In this document: positions 23,686-36,990 of the stretch, piece by piece | Layout of the letters: the number at the start of each line of letters is the position of its first letter | Position numbering within the stretch: position 1 is the stretch's first letter | NCBI GenBank assembly: GCA_950106755.1 | Contig: CATNNA010000007.1 | Location: 682,001-746,000 of the forward strand | Reading direction: 5' to 3' | Source: Climacium dendroides | Taxonomy: Eukaryota > Streptophyta > Bryopsida > Hypnales > Climaciaceae | Length of the DNA stretch: 64,000 bases | Translations under genes and position numbers: made by a program | The notes under the pieces: generated by a model | The model's database searches: none | What the model was told of the DNA's origin: nothing | What the model saw: only the letters and a program-made list of their open reading frames with translations

Positions 23686-26600
23686 TTATTCTTTTAAGTT
23701 GCATATAGAAACAAATGAAAGTATGGGTGAATGGAATGCAGCCTTCCTAACCTTTTTAGTGGGTTGGGTAGGTTTAGGAAGACCCACCGCTTTGGGAATT
23801 GCTGCCTTCGGTGTAGCCTTCGTGCCCTTCGCACCTTGCGTGGTCCTCACAGCACGCCGAGGCCGGCTTGAGGACTCACCAAGGACTTCAATGTCTTCCT
23901 GCAACACCATCACACAATTATTATTCACTTCTGACATCCTCTAATCACCTACACTTCCTAGCCTTACCTGAGCACCATTGAGGCACTTGCTTTCCTGTAA
24001 GATGCACATAGTTATTGTAAAACATTCCTGCGCATTCAATGGAATGGGGGACTGAAAGGAAACTTCGACTTCTGCTTACATAGTATTTTGATGTACTGGC
24101 TTTCAAAAGAGTCACACTGAGCTCTAGAGTGCATTACCGTCTGCCACTAGTGACGTTCACTTGGATGTCCAATTAGACACGCACTTGTAAAAAAAAATTG
24201 AAGCATTGCAAGGCATCTGCTACTACGCTATGACACCATCCTCATACAAGGCAATTCATGGAAATAACGTCACTAGCCTAACAAAGGGAGTGCTTCACGT
24301 CAATCACTTGGCACTTAAAATGGAAAGAGAGACGTCGCATCACCTGTTGCTCCGTGGAGGTCTCCATCGTGTTTTCTCGCCTCTCAGATGTTGCCTGCAC
24401 CCCGGAGTCTTTCACTATGGCGTACACATCTTTCACTCCTTGCTGACCTTCAACAGTTTCAGGGATGGCAACTTCACCGGCGCCTTGTACCTACTCCTCC
24501 TCAGCGTTAGCTACAACGTCGTGAACAACATCGTCTTCAACAGCCCGCTTGTCGGCGTTAACGTCAACAAGAACATCGTCTTCGACATTGCTTTGGACAG
24601 CTATGGGGACTGGCTCAACGATATCTACAGGAGCTGTGGGCTACAACACGGGCACAGGACAGTCCTTCTGTGCCATTTTCGATGCCTCTGCCCTAGGTGA
24701 CGTCAGAAATGGTGCATTCCCTGCCTACATTGGCGAGAATGGCTCCGGGGTCCCCCCAGCACTTGCTTTACACTGACTTGCGAGGATCTGACGTAGCATT
24801 TCTTCCATGCTTTTGTGGGACGTGCTCACGGTCTCAGTAAGGCGACTTACACTGAGCTCAAGCTCATCCAGCCGACTGCGCATATCTTGCAGCTCTTTGC
24901 CATGGGGACTTCGACCTCTGCACTTCTCTTCTTCCAGACGTTGCAACTCCTTGGCCATTTCTGCGTCCACCTCTGCTTCAAACGGTGCTCTGTTCCGCAA
25001 CAAAGTCTACAAGGGGAAGAAGAATATGCACTTAGAGTTCACATGCAAAGGTTACATGCTTCAATGGCACCGTACAAGGGGAAGAAGAATATGCACTTAG
25101 AGTCCACATGCAACGATTACATGCTTGAATGCCACCCGACAAGGGGAAGAAGAATACGCAGTTATAGTTCAAATGCAATGATTACATGCTTCAATGCCAC
25201 CCCAAAAAGGTCCTTCCACGTGCAAAGAAGAAGGCCCAGTCCTCCACATCTACCACCAGAGCGGACATTTTTTGGAAAAACAAACGCAACATGTGTGATG
25301 AAAGTGGTGTCGACTTGGGCAAGTAGGTGGATGTCTGTTACTACATACTTACCAGCCTCGAGATGACTTCTCTCTCGACGGCCTTATGTTGGATTGTGCT
25401 GGATGCCTTGCCCTTAGAAATGGCAGACATATGGGCTGACTTCTCTTGGGAAGCATCGGTCGCACGAGCCTCCTTCAATGCCTCCCACACATCGTCATTC
25501 ATTCCCATTGGCTTGGGTTTTCCGCCATCAATCAATCGATTGAGCTTCCAACGAACATGAATGAGCGCTTTTGTGATGAACGGCTGCATCCACTTCTCCG
25601 ACACGCGCTCCGACTCTCCCTCTATACGCCAATCTGCAAGCCAGAGAACGTAGTATAGCTACCTCTGCATTATGTATGACATTGATGTGCCAAAGAATAA
25701 CAAGAGAATTTACATGGACAGTACTATGTCTCCAGAAACTCACTGCACGTCCCTGTGGTGCGGACGACCATAGGGAGCACCCCTCACTGTAGAGGATCCT
25801 ACACTGACGTCAGTCGTGACATTGTATTCGACGTCGTTGTGGACATTACAGGTGACATCCACTGCCCCGCCTCATGGCCAATGAGCTACCTTCCACAACA
25901 TTTACAGTCTTTTGAACTACATGCAACAGTGAACTACAAGGTCTGTAGTCGTCTTCATTTCACAGAGAAGGACTGAATACAAACCTGTATAGAGGCGCCT
26001 AAATAAGCGCCGTCTGTCTTTTTTGGGCTGACCCTCCCATCCAAACCTGGGGTCAAGGTCTCTCGCATATTTCTTAATGTCGTTGGAGAAAGGAACCCTC
26101 ATAGGTCCGAATGGTTCCCCCTGTCGGTCGATTTCCACAGGTTTCTTCATTACAGTGCTTACGCCTTTTTCGTGAGACTGTTCGGGGATCAGCTGCTCGA
26201 TCATCTCTTCAGTATCAGCATCCGAAGCTGGTTCATCAGACCCTGTGTTGTAGCCCTTACTGTAAAAAGGTCAAATGCACTATCAGCTTGGGAAGAAAAT
26301 GGGGCTACGTCAGCACAAACAAATCAATCCCGCAACTGGACCCCCGCAAAAGACATCCACATACGCTATTTTTGGCTTCACACTTCTGTACATGCGACTC
26401 TGTTGCTCACGACGTTGAACCTAACGTCAATGTGAACACACCTGGACGTTGTTTTGAACATGACAGGAACTTCCTCTTGATAGAAACTGGGAAGCCGCCG
26501 TGGTTTAGGGTCTGCCACCCTTGTAGAGGGATGACTCCCGAACGTCTTCATTGATCACTCCGGAATTCAATATCATTGCTCTCTGAGGAACAAACAATCA

Positions 26601-27228
26601 CCTTTCTTTGTACAGAGTTCAACTCAAAGAACATGTCCTTCGTGACGCAGACATGAACGTCACACAATTTATGCGGACGTCACATTAAACGTCTATGACG
26701 TTGAACATGATAGAGTCGACGTCAGAAGCAACATGGTGTGTGTTGCACTTGACGTCCGTACCAACGCGCGCCTCCCCAAAAACCTTGAATACCAGTGGTT
26801 CTATACTCAAATTATGTCTGCTCCAAAACTTACCTCCAAGACTGCTCTCCGAGTTCCTCCTCTTCCTCTACGTCGTGCCCTGCCTCCTCCGACAGGTCCA
26901 ATTGCACTTGAGGGGTCCTCTTCCTCTTCGCTGGAGGATTGCTGTCCCGATTTCGTCCCTTCCCCGCCGATGTAGCAGGCCAAGGGTCTCCTCTGGCCTT
27001 GGAGCGGCGCTCATGCTCCCCGTGCATGCGGATTGGCTTTGGCGGCGGCGTTTCTTCATGTTCGCTGGAGTCCTCTTCACGCCACTGACTCGCGTTCCTC
27101 TTCCGCGCAGGGGCCTGAGCGCGAGGCATGTCCACACCTGCCTCTCTCCACTGCACGTAGAACTCACCGTTCTGTACCCTCCTCAAACACAAACGCGCAC
27201 ATGAGCGTCCACAACAAAGGTCACACAT
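23686..27228 (-). CDS. CACTA second gene, TNPA-like (Ptta/En/Spm plant transposase family)
   Basis: Minus-strand exons inferred from frames and splice signals. Exon a, 27228-26834, is acidic and basic with KRKR and EEEEE runs and ends at donor GGTAAG. Exon b, about 26204-25985, holds DRQGEPFGPMRVPFSNDIKKYARDL-style text typical of this family. Exon c, 25633-25353, has WMQPFITKALIHVRWK then a KP-GM-DDVWEAL block. Exon d, 25006-24725, is a coiled coil (RLDELELSVSRLTETV). Exon e, about 23937-23686, is basic, Ala/Thr/Pro rich. TNPA-type proteins bind subterminal repeats and help TNP2-type transposases. The joins are approximate and some may be wrong; the family call rests on the b and c exons. 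Confidence 0.55.
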
Positions 27229-28895
27229 TGGGGAGGCATCCTGGCAACCTGAAAACCTGCGCGCAATCGACTTGGTGCAAGGCGTGTTCTAGCCTCCGAT
27301 GAAGCTGTGGCAGAAGATTGGAACCCTTGTGGCTCCAGATCGGTGGAGAGCTACGCCCCTTGCAACTGCATGTAAGAACGCCGCCCTTGCCAAATTGACA
27401 CAAAAATGAAAATTTCAAACTACAAAACCGATGCCGATTAAGGAGCACCTACCTCACCTCTCTCACATTAGCAAGGCTGGCTCTAAAGACGAACGCAATT
27501 GAAGGATTACACAAACGCTGAAATTTCAGGGTTGTGCAAGGCCGCGCGTTCAAAGCAACGTAGCGTGGCGGTTGTGACTCTGCTGTGGAATTGAAGGCCC
27601 GCCCCCACGTACAGTTGAGGTGGCCCCCTACGAGCCCCCTACGACCCCGCTACGAGCCCCTATGGCCGTCACGGCACAGGCCTCAGTCGCGACCGCGCCA
27701 TTGGAAGCCCGTGCAGGAAACCCTAACTCCGCGCGGAGCGGCAGCGGCAGTCCTCCCTGCAAACCCTAATGTGACCTGCGAGGGTCGTCATTATCCCAAT
27801 TACACGATATTTCATCGTTTCGTGCAAGAAGTTGTGTACACTGGAAAGTAACTGCTGGACGGCACCTTCCTTTGGAATGCCCTCATGCCTTGGAGGCAAT
27901 GTTTGAAGTGGGAGAGCATCTTGGACGGTGTGGCGAGAGCTGCGTCGAAGGATTCCTCCAGCAGTACTTCTTCGTGGAGTCTTTAGAGACTGACCTTCGA
28001 GATTGGTACATATATGCCCATAGACAAGACTAGTGACCAACGAAGCCGCCTCAAAGTCTTCCGCCGGGACGACAGACTCCTCCTGGCAAGGCTCCGCAAA
28101 TCGTACCACCCTACGACGTAGTGGCACTTCACAGTATACGGCCATATTGGTGAGGAACGTGTACACTCTATGGTATAAGGTGGTGCGCCCTCAACTCATG
28201 AGACACAGAAGATAGTAGTCATGGGCAATGTGGTCACCTCTGTCATTGTGGGCCAGCCCTTAAACACGTGGGGAAAGTCCTAAGCTTGGACTCTGGTCGT
28301 ACGGACTCCTGTTGTCGATGATGTCACAATGGACATCCAGCCTGTCATATTCGTGTTGAAGAATATGTCTTCTTGTGCACAATGCTATCACTTACAACAT
28401 GCTTTGTAAGGACTTCGTATGAGGCATCTACAGTTTGTGTTTATACAAACTCAGGTTGACGTCATTGTTGACGTCACTTTTGACATCCTCTTTGACAGTC
28501 AATACAGGGCTCGAAGTGCCATCAATGGAAATTTACATTTCGATCCTTGGATGACATAGTATGGGCCTAGAAGTAAAACAATGAACTCATTTCCAGTAAT
28601 GCTTGCATTGAGAAAGGCACGCTAATTGTGAAGGAATCTTAACGCACGTCTTTAGTTGTGATTTGAAGATCGAGGTTGTTTTGCAATGACGGAACTTGGC
28701 CATGGAAGCAATGTGCGTTGTATGTCACAGTCACATTTGTATCATTCTGAACCTAAACACTCTTTAATACTTGGTTGCGACCTTGTATTTACTTCGTAGA
28801 TGGCATGGCGTCTCAATTCCCAAACCCGCCGATAAGGTGCAACTATCCGTATTTCAGAAGACGGACTCACGTTACGCCACATTCCACTTGGTGAC
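27229..28895. promoter_or_regulatory. Intergenic region between the two divergent CACTA genes
   Basis: About 1.6 kb, with a GC-rich part (27.5-27.8 kb, repeated CCCCCTACGA) and ACGTC words. Open frames on both strands here conflict with each other and show no family. Probably the divergent promoter region. Confidence 0.45.
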
Positions 28896-31800
28896 TTGAT
28901 TTTGCACACTGAGTTGAGAGTCGCCACAGAGGAAAACATTCGATCATTCAGGTGTCCCTGTAGGGATTGCAAGGGCGGTTTACAAAAACCATTCAGGTTA
29001 TTCGCCAACACCACGAAGAGGTTGGTCGGGATCCATTTCTCACAAAATCCGTACTGGGTGGAGACCCCCCCGAGGGCTATCCACGGCGGGGAATGTGGGT
29101 AGAAGACATTGCTTATGACGATGATGTCATTGACAATGCTCCCTCTGACATTGAGCTTGACATCAACCACAACGTCGCACAGCCTGAAAATGCAGGGCCA
29201 GCTGATTCGGAGCCCCACATCCCTTTAGATGCATATCACGAAGTCCACCGGTAGGTCCTTGAGGCATTGGACAGAGGAGACGCACTACACGGAGAGGCTG
29301 AAGGTAGTGTGGAGTTTCCCGAAAACGATGACGTTGGTGGTGATAGCATGGACGGATTGGAGGACCTTTACAGACAAGCTACTACCCCGTTGTACAATGG
29401 ATCAGGGACAAGTGTTGTCTCAGCCACCATCATAATTATGAACATGTGTACGGTGTTTCGGGTGAGCAATAGGTTTAGTGATGAGTTGTTCCGGTATTTG
29501 TCTGTGGATTTACTCCCAAGAGGTAATAAGCTGCTAGGATCCCATTACGAAGCACGAAAGACCATTAGAAAATTAGGCTTGCATTACAACAACGTGCATG
29601 GGTGTCCAAATGGTTGTATCCTTTTTGAAGATGAATATTCATCATTGGAGATTTGTCCCCATTGTAGTAGCTCCCGGTGGATGGATGGCTCAAATAACAT
29701 TCCCTCCAAGGTCATTCGGCACTTTCCACTCATTCCTCGACTCAAACGAATGTGGCGCTCACTAGAGATAGCTCGGATGTTGACTGGCTACCTCAAGCAT
29801 ATTAGTGATGACGGGATCATGCGTTCCGTTGTCGATAGTCCTGCCTGGAAGCACATCGATACAGACGTCGCGTTCGGCACCTTCAGCTCTGAGGTCCGAA
29901 ACATGCGGCTGGCTCTAGCTTTAGATGGTGTGAATCCATTCAAGTTGAACAATAGTAATTGGTCGACTTGGCCAGTGCTAATTCTAATATACAACTTCGA
30001 GCCTTGGTTAGTGACCAAGAAATTTTTCATTTCACTATCCATACTAATTTCGGGAAAGCACTCACCTACATCTAAAGGCGTTGGTGTCTTCATCCGTCCA
30101 TTGCTGAAGGAGCTCGAAGAATTATGGCAAGGTGTTCCAGCCCTTGATTTCTCCCAAGTACAAGGGAGTCGCAGTTTCACCTTACGCGCTGTCTTGATGT
30201 GGACGATCTCTGATTTTCCGGCCTTGGGCCTCATATCCGGCTTGTGCTATAAGGGATACAAGGGTTGTCCTTGTTGTGGAAAAGACACTGATGCAAGGAT
30301 GGCTAAACTGGGAGACGTTCTTCCTAACAGGCGAACAAAGGGCTCAAAGATTGTGTATGGTGGTGTTCGTCGTTATTTACCGCGGCATCACCCTTACCGA
30401 CGCAATTTGAGGTTTAATGGTCGAACGGAGCCTCGTGATAGGCCCCGGAAACAAACCACCGAGGAAACCATCGCATACGCAGCGTGGCGGCAATCGTACT
30501 TGGATCTAGGAGGCAGAGAAAATGGGCCTGATGACCCAGTTCATGTCACTGGGGTGAAGCACCTGTGTCCTCTGTTCCAGTTGCTGTATTGGAAGGTCAG
30601 TGGGTTTCTAACCATCTGTATGTCCCAGTTGTTATTCCTGACGTCTATTGGGACATTATGGTTGACGTTATATCAGACATTGGGAGTAACGTAGTTGTCA
30701 CTGCCTTCGATGAACAGCACTCTGTTTTGAGAAGTGAAGAGTACGTCAGCACTTGAACAGTACCTGCTTGACAGTAGTGGTACACATGTTTTGGAACTCT
30801 GCTTTCTTTTCTTTAATTCCCAATTTTTTTTTTGCTTGTGGCCGCATCTGTTGGAGCCTCACATCTTGGATGTCATGCATTGCGAAAAAAATATGTGTGA
30901 AAACATAGTCAAAACTTTGTTGGGCATGAAGGACAGTGCTGGAAGTAGAGTAGATGCAGAGGAATTGGGCATTCGAGAAGAGATATGGCTACAACCTCCA
31001 CGACGGCAAAATGATCAATACTACATGCCACGTGCACCTTTCATACTCACACCAAATGAGCGCAAAGAATTTGTAGCCATTGTCTCAAACATTCGGACTC
31101 CTACAAACTATGTGGGTAGCATTTACAAGCGCTTAGAGGACGAGAAGCTGCAATATATGAAGACACATGATTATCATGTCCTCATGCAACAAGTGAGGGA
31201 ACCACCTGCACTCCTTTCTTGGTGTACACCTCAATGTCGACAATATCCAACAATTCAATAACTTTGTTTGTGTGCGTCCACATATTTTGCAGATTCTTCC
31301 CATTGCGGTTCAGAACATATTAGATGAGAGGGTCCGCCTAGCTATTATTAAAATGAGCAGGGTTTTCCAAAGGCTATGTGCAAAGGAGGTGCGACCTAAT
31401 GACAAGGAAGACAGGATGCGCGATGTTGTCATGGCGACATGCGAGATTGAGAAGGAGTTTCCAACAACGTTCTTGAACATCATGTCTCATTTGCCTGTGC
31501 ATCTAGTAGAGCAACTTTTCACTTGCGGTCCTGTGCATTGCCGGTGGATGTACCCAATTGAGCGATATATGAAAACACTCAAAGACTATGTGCGGACGTA
31601 TGCACACCCCGAGGGTAGCATTGCTGAAGGCTATCGAATGGATGAGACGTTAGGATTCTGCACAGAGTACATGCAGCAGTATGGAGCAACAACGCAACGG
31701 GTGTGGGATGCTACCGAGGAACCCATCATGACTGATGAAATTATTTCAAGCAAGAAGATGCAAAAGCGGAAAATGTCCAATGAGTTTCGCAACAACGCGC

Positions 31801-32950
31801 ATGCCTTCGTCCTAGACAACGCAGCGTGCTTAGAACCATGGCGGGAGTGAGTGCTCTTTTCAACCTTCTTGACATTGTTTCCCTGGAGTTTACTATGAGA
31901 TGATATTTGTACTTCTGTTGTCTAGGGACCTGGACGGTAATGTGCACAATGTCAGAGATCATGTCTTCATAAACATTTATTATAACGTTTCAGCTATATA
32001 CGTGTTCGTGTAGACGTCACAGTGAACATCTCTGTCAATGCATAAAACTTGTAGTCCACGTCAAATTGGACATATGGTACCTTCACAATGCTTCTTCACT
32101 GTGCCTTGGCATTGTAAGCGTCGTCTAACAATGCATGATCTGAATGCCTTGTAGGGAGTATGTGTTAGCGAGAGGCCACATCTGGGAAGACAGGGAGGCC
32201 TTTCGAAGACAATTTCGGCGTCAACATCCGTTAGTGCCAGTGCGGTATCCCAGCGAGCTCTCCGATTTGCCTCCATTTGCATTGTGGCTGAGTGAAAGAG
32301 TTCAGAGTCTGCGACATGCCAGTGAACATGTTGACCCCGATGTTGTAGAGTACGGGCAACCTCCAGAGCGGTATGCAGTCTCACATTGCCAAATGTATGC
32401 GTTTGGCATGCACCTCCGTGTTCGTAGTGCAGAGAGGGGCCGTGTTACATGCGACTCCGCAATTGTGGCCTCATTCACTGAGCAACTGCGTTGGGAGCTT
32501 CGCAATGGGCGACCCATAGAGAGAACCAATGAGTGCGTGGGGTATATTCAGGAGATATTGGAGTTGGACTACCGGAATCATTGCACGACAATGCTGGTGT
32601 GCGATTGGGTTCGATCAAACGAAGATGCTCGATATGCAAACATCCGCAAAGACCAATATGGGTTTACAAGAGCAAACTTCACTCGCATGGATGGCAGAGT
32701 CCACGCTGACTCTTTTGCTTTCCCATTGCATTGTCAACAAGTATTCTTCTCCGATGATCCGCACAAGCAAGGTTGGAAAATTGTGTGTCGCACAGATGTC
32801 CGGGGCAGACGTGGGCAGCTACAGGTGAACCAACCTATGCCTACCATAATTAATGTTGGCAGTGACACAGACTTCCCCGGTTTGCAACCTCAGTTGGTGG
32901 ACGTGGAGCCTCAAAGGCAACCGGCCAAAGATGGTGGCACATACATTTGA
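28896..32950 (+). CDS. CACTA TNP2-type transposase (multi-exon)
   Basis: Domains in order: a transposase-associated segment with CPCRDCKGG (about 28950, then a frameshift near 28970); Transposase_21, with GCPNGC, CPHC, ALDGVNPFKL, STWPVL, YNFEPW, TISDFPALGL and CPCCG; then PHILDVMHCEKN; DUF4218 with MSHLPVHLVEQL and CRWMYPIERYMKTLK; and DUF4216 with DWV, GF, FAFPLHCQQVFF. Probable exons: about 28896-30595, 30857-31192, 31293-31846, 32155-32950; all joins have GT-AG and keep frame (LLYWK to PHIL, MQQ to ILPI, EPWR to EEY). A TAA/TAG near 29254 and the early frameshift suggest it is damaged. The Asp residues in ALDG and SDFPA match the known catalytic region. The nuclease cuts and joins CACTA ends. 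Confidence 0.88.
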
Positions 32951-33716
32951 CCGTGGATGCGGTTTTGAAGTGAGTAGGAGAGAGATGGACGGCAGTAGGC
33001 AAATGGAGGCTAATCTGTTATGAAACGGCCGCTACACACTCATTGTCGATGTTTACATTGCACATGATGTGCGAATGGATGTCAAGGAGGACGCCCATTC
33101 TAACACGCTTGTTGAAAAGGACGTTGGATATAACATTCCAATGGACACATTTAAACCAAGGTCGCAGGCATGCTCGTTGGAATTGGGGCACCTTCCATTC
33201 TGAATGTTCTTTTCGCTACAGTAAAAAAGTTTTTTGTTTCCTTCCCATGGAGTTCTGAGGTGAAAGTTGCATGGAGAATGTCTCAAACACCATATTTGCT
33301 ATTGCGTTCACCCCAGAACCAGGTCTAGGTACTTGCATGTGCTAGCCCAAGACCTTCTCATAGATCTTAGGAAGATTGTTTAGTGGAGCATGGTGATGCA
33401 ATGGAAGAAGTCGTCTATGCATTGAATAGAAGGATTATCAATGTCTTGTATAGAATGGAATGTCACACCCCATGTTCCGTAGTAGTGAGAGGAGTTGTAC
33501 TTGTAATTATTGTGTTCTACCATATTCTAAGAGTGGAAAATAGTAATGAATCAGATTGGGCTGAGTACATAATGTGCTCTGTATTTTTCTGTAGGCAGAG
33601 ATCTCCCCACCTAGAAGCCAATGGAATGAACTTGGCCGGAACCCCCCCATGTTGTCCCCATTTAATTTTCCTCCCAACTCCCTAAATCTGAAAAGCAATG
33701 GAAGGAATGCACTATG
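32951..33716. other. CACTA 3' flank, non-coding
   Basis: No supported gene. Its end (33600-33716) is the first of three related segments with the words CAATGGAATGAACTTGG and AACCCCC. Confidence 0.5.
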
Positions 33717-35560
33717 GGGTGAAAGCACACTACACTGAATACACGTTCGTCAAAAATCAGGAGTACTTTCAAGTGGACATGAAGTACTTGAAGTATATAA
33801 AGTACCTTGGTGGAAGTACCATTAGAACTTAAGGAAACTTTAAATGGATGCTCGTACATTCTTGCCATTACAAAATAACATACTTATAGACAATAGTTTC
33901 TTAATGAACATCTTCATTTGAACTTGAGTTTATTGGAAGTGCATTTTAGTGTATTAACACAATTTCTAGTTTTTCATGTCACTTCGAACCTTAGAAAACT
34001 TATATGCAAATTCTACTTCCTACAATAATCTCACTATTTGGATTAGTGCAATTGAAAGCTATCCTGGAGGTATTAATAATGTGAATTTGCCTTGTATCTT
34101 GATGTTTCTCCTATTTATGAATTTTTTGAAAATGAGAATGAAGTGCCACGTGGGAATTTTTTCCCTTAGATTCTCAACTCCATTTTCCAACATAAAGATT
34201 TAAAGTTCATAACTCTGTAGTACCCAAATTTCAGATTAAGATTAATATTCAAAGTCAAATATTTTAACTGTACAATACATTAAAAGATAAACGAAGCCAA
34301 AAAAAAAAAATTCCTTGAAGTTCCTAGATTGTGGGAATTCGCCACATTAGCATTTAATGCAAACCATGCCACAGTACATAATATTAATTCATAATTTTTT
34401 TAAAATAAAATTGTAATTTTTAAAAAAAATTTAAAATTTAAAATTATAAGAAAGTAATTAAAATTATTTGACAGCAGTGCCTAATTCGAAATTCTTAGGC
34501 AACAAAGGGAAATTGAACAACCTTGAAATGCCCCTCCCTTGCCTTCAGAAATCTCTTTAGTAGTGTTGAAGAACTTATGTTTTAAAATTTGAAAACAAAG
34601 AGTGGAGATGAAGTTGAAAGTTTAAAACTACCCTGAAGTACCATAAGTAATTCTTCACGAATAGAAGCAAGGAAAAAAGTCAAACAAATATTCAAAATTT
34701 TGGAGATTTAAGCAGTAGCCATGCTACAGTATGTGAATGTAGTGCTTTACTCATAAAAAATTGAACGTAAATATTATTTTTTATGTCTTTTTCCTCCGCA
34801 AAAGATAATACCCATCTGACTTCCACATTCCAATAGATATTGTAATTATAGTTCTACTATCACCAAGAAGTCCTTGCATAGTATATATATTCTATCTTTG
34901 TACAAACTAATGTGCTTTTTGTATCATTCATTTGGCCTGTATAAAGTCATTTGTAATTATTTTGCAAACCTAACACACTTTTATTGTTGGTAAAGTACTT
35001 TGTAGAAGATGGATGAAACACTAAATTGGATTAGAATGTGGTAGAACAGCTTCTCTACATAGATACCTACCAATTGGATCAATTGAGATGTGAAAATAAT
35101 GTTTATTTTATCTAAGAAAAAGTACGTTATATAAATACATCTTGAAAAAGTACTTTTTGGACGTACTTTGTAGGGGGGTGTAATGTGCTTTCACCCCAAT
35201 TTTTTGGAGAGAACCCCCGAGCCCGAACGCAATGGAATGAACTTGGCCATAACCCCCCTATGTTCTTTCCATCTAAATTTTTTCCCAACTCCCTAAATCC
35301 AAAAAGCACTGGGAAGAATTCATTGTGGGGACTTCAAATTACTCCCAAATTGTTTGGGCCATCCACGAACCCCCAATGGAAAGCACTTCTTCGCACTCCC
35401 CGTACTACCATCCCCCCCATATTGGGGGGGACCCCCAAGCCCCATCCCAATGGAATGAATTTGAACCAAACACCCCTATATTCTCCCCATTTAATTTTAT
35501 CCCAACTCCAAAAATTCAAAAAATATTGGAAGGAATTCACTATGGGGACTGCAAGTCACT
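33610..35560. repeat. Three diverged copies of an about 120-bp segment
   Basis: Copies at about 33610-33716, 35225-35330 and 35440-35550 share AATGGAATGAA, then CCCC-ATGTT, CCCAACTCC and GGAAGGAATTCACTATGGGG. The first two flank the 1.48-kb inverted-repeat element. Confidence 0.75.
33717..35197. mobile_element. 1.48-kb non-coding element with 19-bp inverted ends, nested in CACTA
   Basis: GGGGTGAAAGCACACTACA at 33717-33735 is the reverse complement, with one mismatch, of 35179-35197. Inside both ends AAAGTAC words recur. The body is very AT-rich with no gene. A target duplication could not be fixed. It looks like a non-autonomous DNA element. Confidence 0.65.
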
Positions 35561-36249
35561 CTCCATTTTATGGGGCCTAATTTGCAATCCCAAAGCCAAT
35601 GGAATAATGTCACATTGATCCCAACACTCCCAAGTAATCCCCATTTTCTGTTCTCAAAACCCATCTCCAAATAATATTGCGTAACTTCACCTCTATGATA
35701 AGGTTATCCCAATGAGTCTCCATTTTTATTTCCCATCTTTCATGTTTTAGAACCTAAAGTATTTCATTCTGTACATCCTTTTCATTTTGGCATACCCTAG
35801 ACTTGTAACACCAAAACACATTTGTGGAGTCATTACATGTGTCTATGTCACTTTCATCCTACCTCGTACCCATGACTTCACATCCTCCCAGAAAGCCTGA
35901 ATTTTACAGCCTGGAGCTCTTTCCTATATTGATCAGGTGTTTTCCCTGTAGGGCAGCACCCTCCCTGCCCTGTCAGTGACAGCAGTGCACCTGCCCGTAG
36001 TGAAAGACGCACCAGTGGCTGACGTGGCCGATTCGTGTTTTTTTGGACGTCATCTAAAACGTCCTTTATTTTTTCTGACATAGTGAAAAACACGTCCGTT
36101 CAAAGTGACATCCCTATATTTCCTGACGTCTATTATGACGTTTCAGATGACGTCACAAAAAATTGTCCCTAATCTGCGCGTTCATCCAAAAACGTAGTGA
36201 CGTCAAAAATAACGGGGATGTCACAGCGTAACGCAGTAAAAAACAGGGG
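35561..36249. promoter_or_regulatory. CACTA right subterminal repeat region
   Basis: Repeated GACGT/ACGTC words (GACGTGGCC, GACGTCATC, GACGTTTC) are concentrated in 36010-36240, mirroring the left end. Confidence 0.7.
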
Positions 36250-36261
36250 TTTCTTATAGTG

Positions 36262-36990
36262 ATAGAACGTAGCTCTTGCAATCCCATGAATGATCCACCA
36301 TGCAGTGGGGCACACTTCTCTACCTTTCAAGGTAATCCACTCTTTGCCAACACTGTCTTTATGGATTTGCCTATGCACCTCCAAAAGTGTCTTGCTACAC
36401 GCCTTGAAGTCCTCACCTAAATATAGTTCAGTCCTTATCGCTTGGATTTGCCCACGCGGAAAAGGTTGAACACAATTTTTCTGACAACATGATTTTGTGG
36501 ACACTGATGTGATCGATTCCATAGAGAGGAGAAGTTCTTTCTTGGGTGGAATCTCTGGATCAATCCTTTCACGAGTTGTTTCGTACGATCGAACCCCCTT
36601 ACGAATTCTTCTGCTTGATGGGTTCATAGCTGCGTTATATACATGGGTTTGGTCATGGTCATATAAGTTGACATCGTCATCTAAAAAAACTCTCTTGATG
36701 TCCCAGGAACGAAGTGACCATACATTGCCAGATGAGAAGAGTTCCTCGTTCAGAGACTCAGCAATTTGAATGGCAACCCGGTCATCGCCAAGAGGCTTTC
36801 CATCTTGGTCAATGATTAACTCTGGGTCAACGTTTTGGCAAACCCCCCTTGCAAGGTCCACCCCATCTTCGTTTCGAAGAGTGACAAATCGTGAGACCCA
36901 TTTTGCACAAGCAATCCCCTCGCATACCTGAACATCAGGTGGAAATGGGGGAACTGGATTCGCGAACTCATCAAACCCATGGAAATCCAT
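36262..36990 (-). pseudogene. DUF7869-like putative transposase, N-terminal part (Element 2 copy)
   Basis: Reads from the ATG at 36990 (MDFHGFDEF; an upstream in-frame ATG exists at 37023) for 243 codons up to the CACTA insertion at TFY. It matches the plus-strand copy from MDVHGPEEF onward: CEGIACAKW, RNEDGVDLARG, LGDDRVAIQIA, RKGVRSYETT, CCQKNC, GKEWITLKG and CPTAWW. The start at 36990 is preferred because it coincides with the start of the other copy. With the 708 codons at 22487-20364 the gene was about 951 codons. The CC-x3-C with later CGLC may form a zinc site (inference). Confidence 0.82.

Larger units (their letters stand above)
22488..36264. mobile_element. CACTA (En/Spm) transposon (22491-36261) with duplication ATA
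   Basis: The ends are CACTATAAGAAA at 22491-22502 and its reverse complement at 36250-36261, flanked by ATA on both sides. It is 13,771 bp. Both subterminal regions (about 22.5-23.0 and 35.9-36.25 kb) are packed with ACGTC and GACGT words, as expected for transposase-binding repeats. It carries a TNP2-type transposase on plus (28896-32950) and a second, TNPA-like gene on minus (23.7-27.2 kb). It interrupts the Element 2 DUF7869-like gene between codons for TFY and MYK. Removing it with one ATA restores that frame. Confidence 0.95.

Noticed and set aside
26695..27204. 169-codon plus-strand ORF in the CACTA element
   Set aside because: Antisense to the TNPA-like exon that has splice signals and typical composition.
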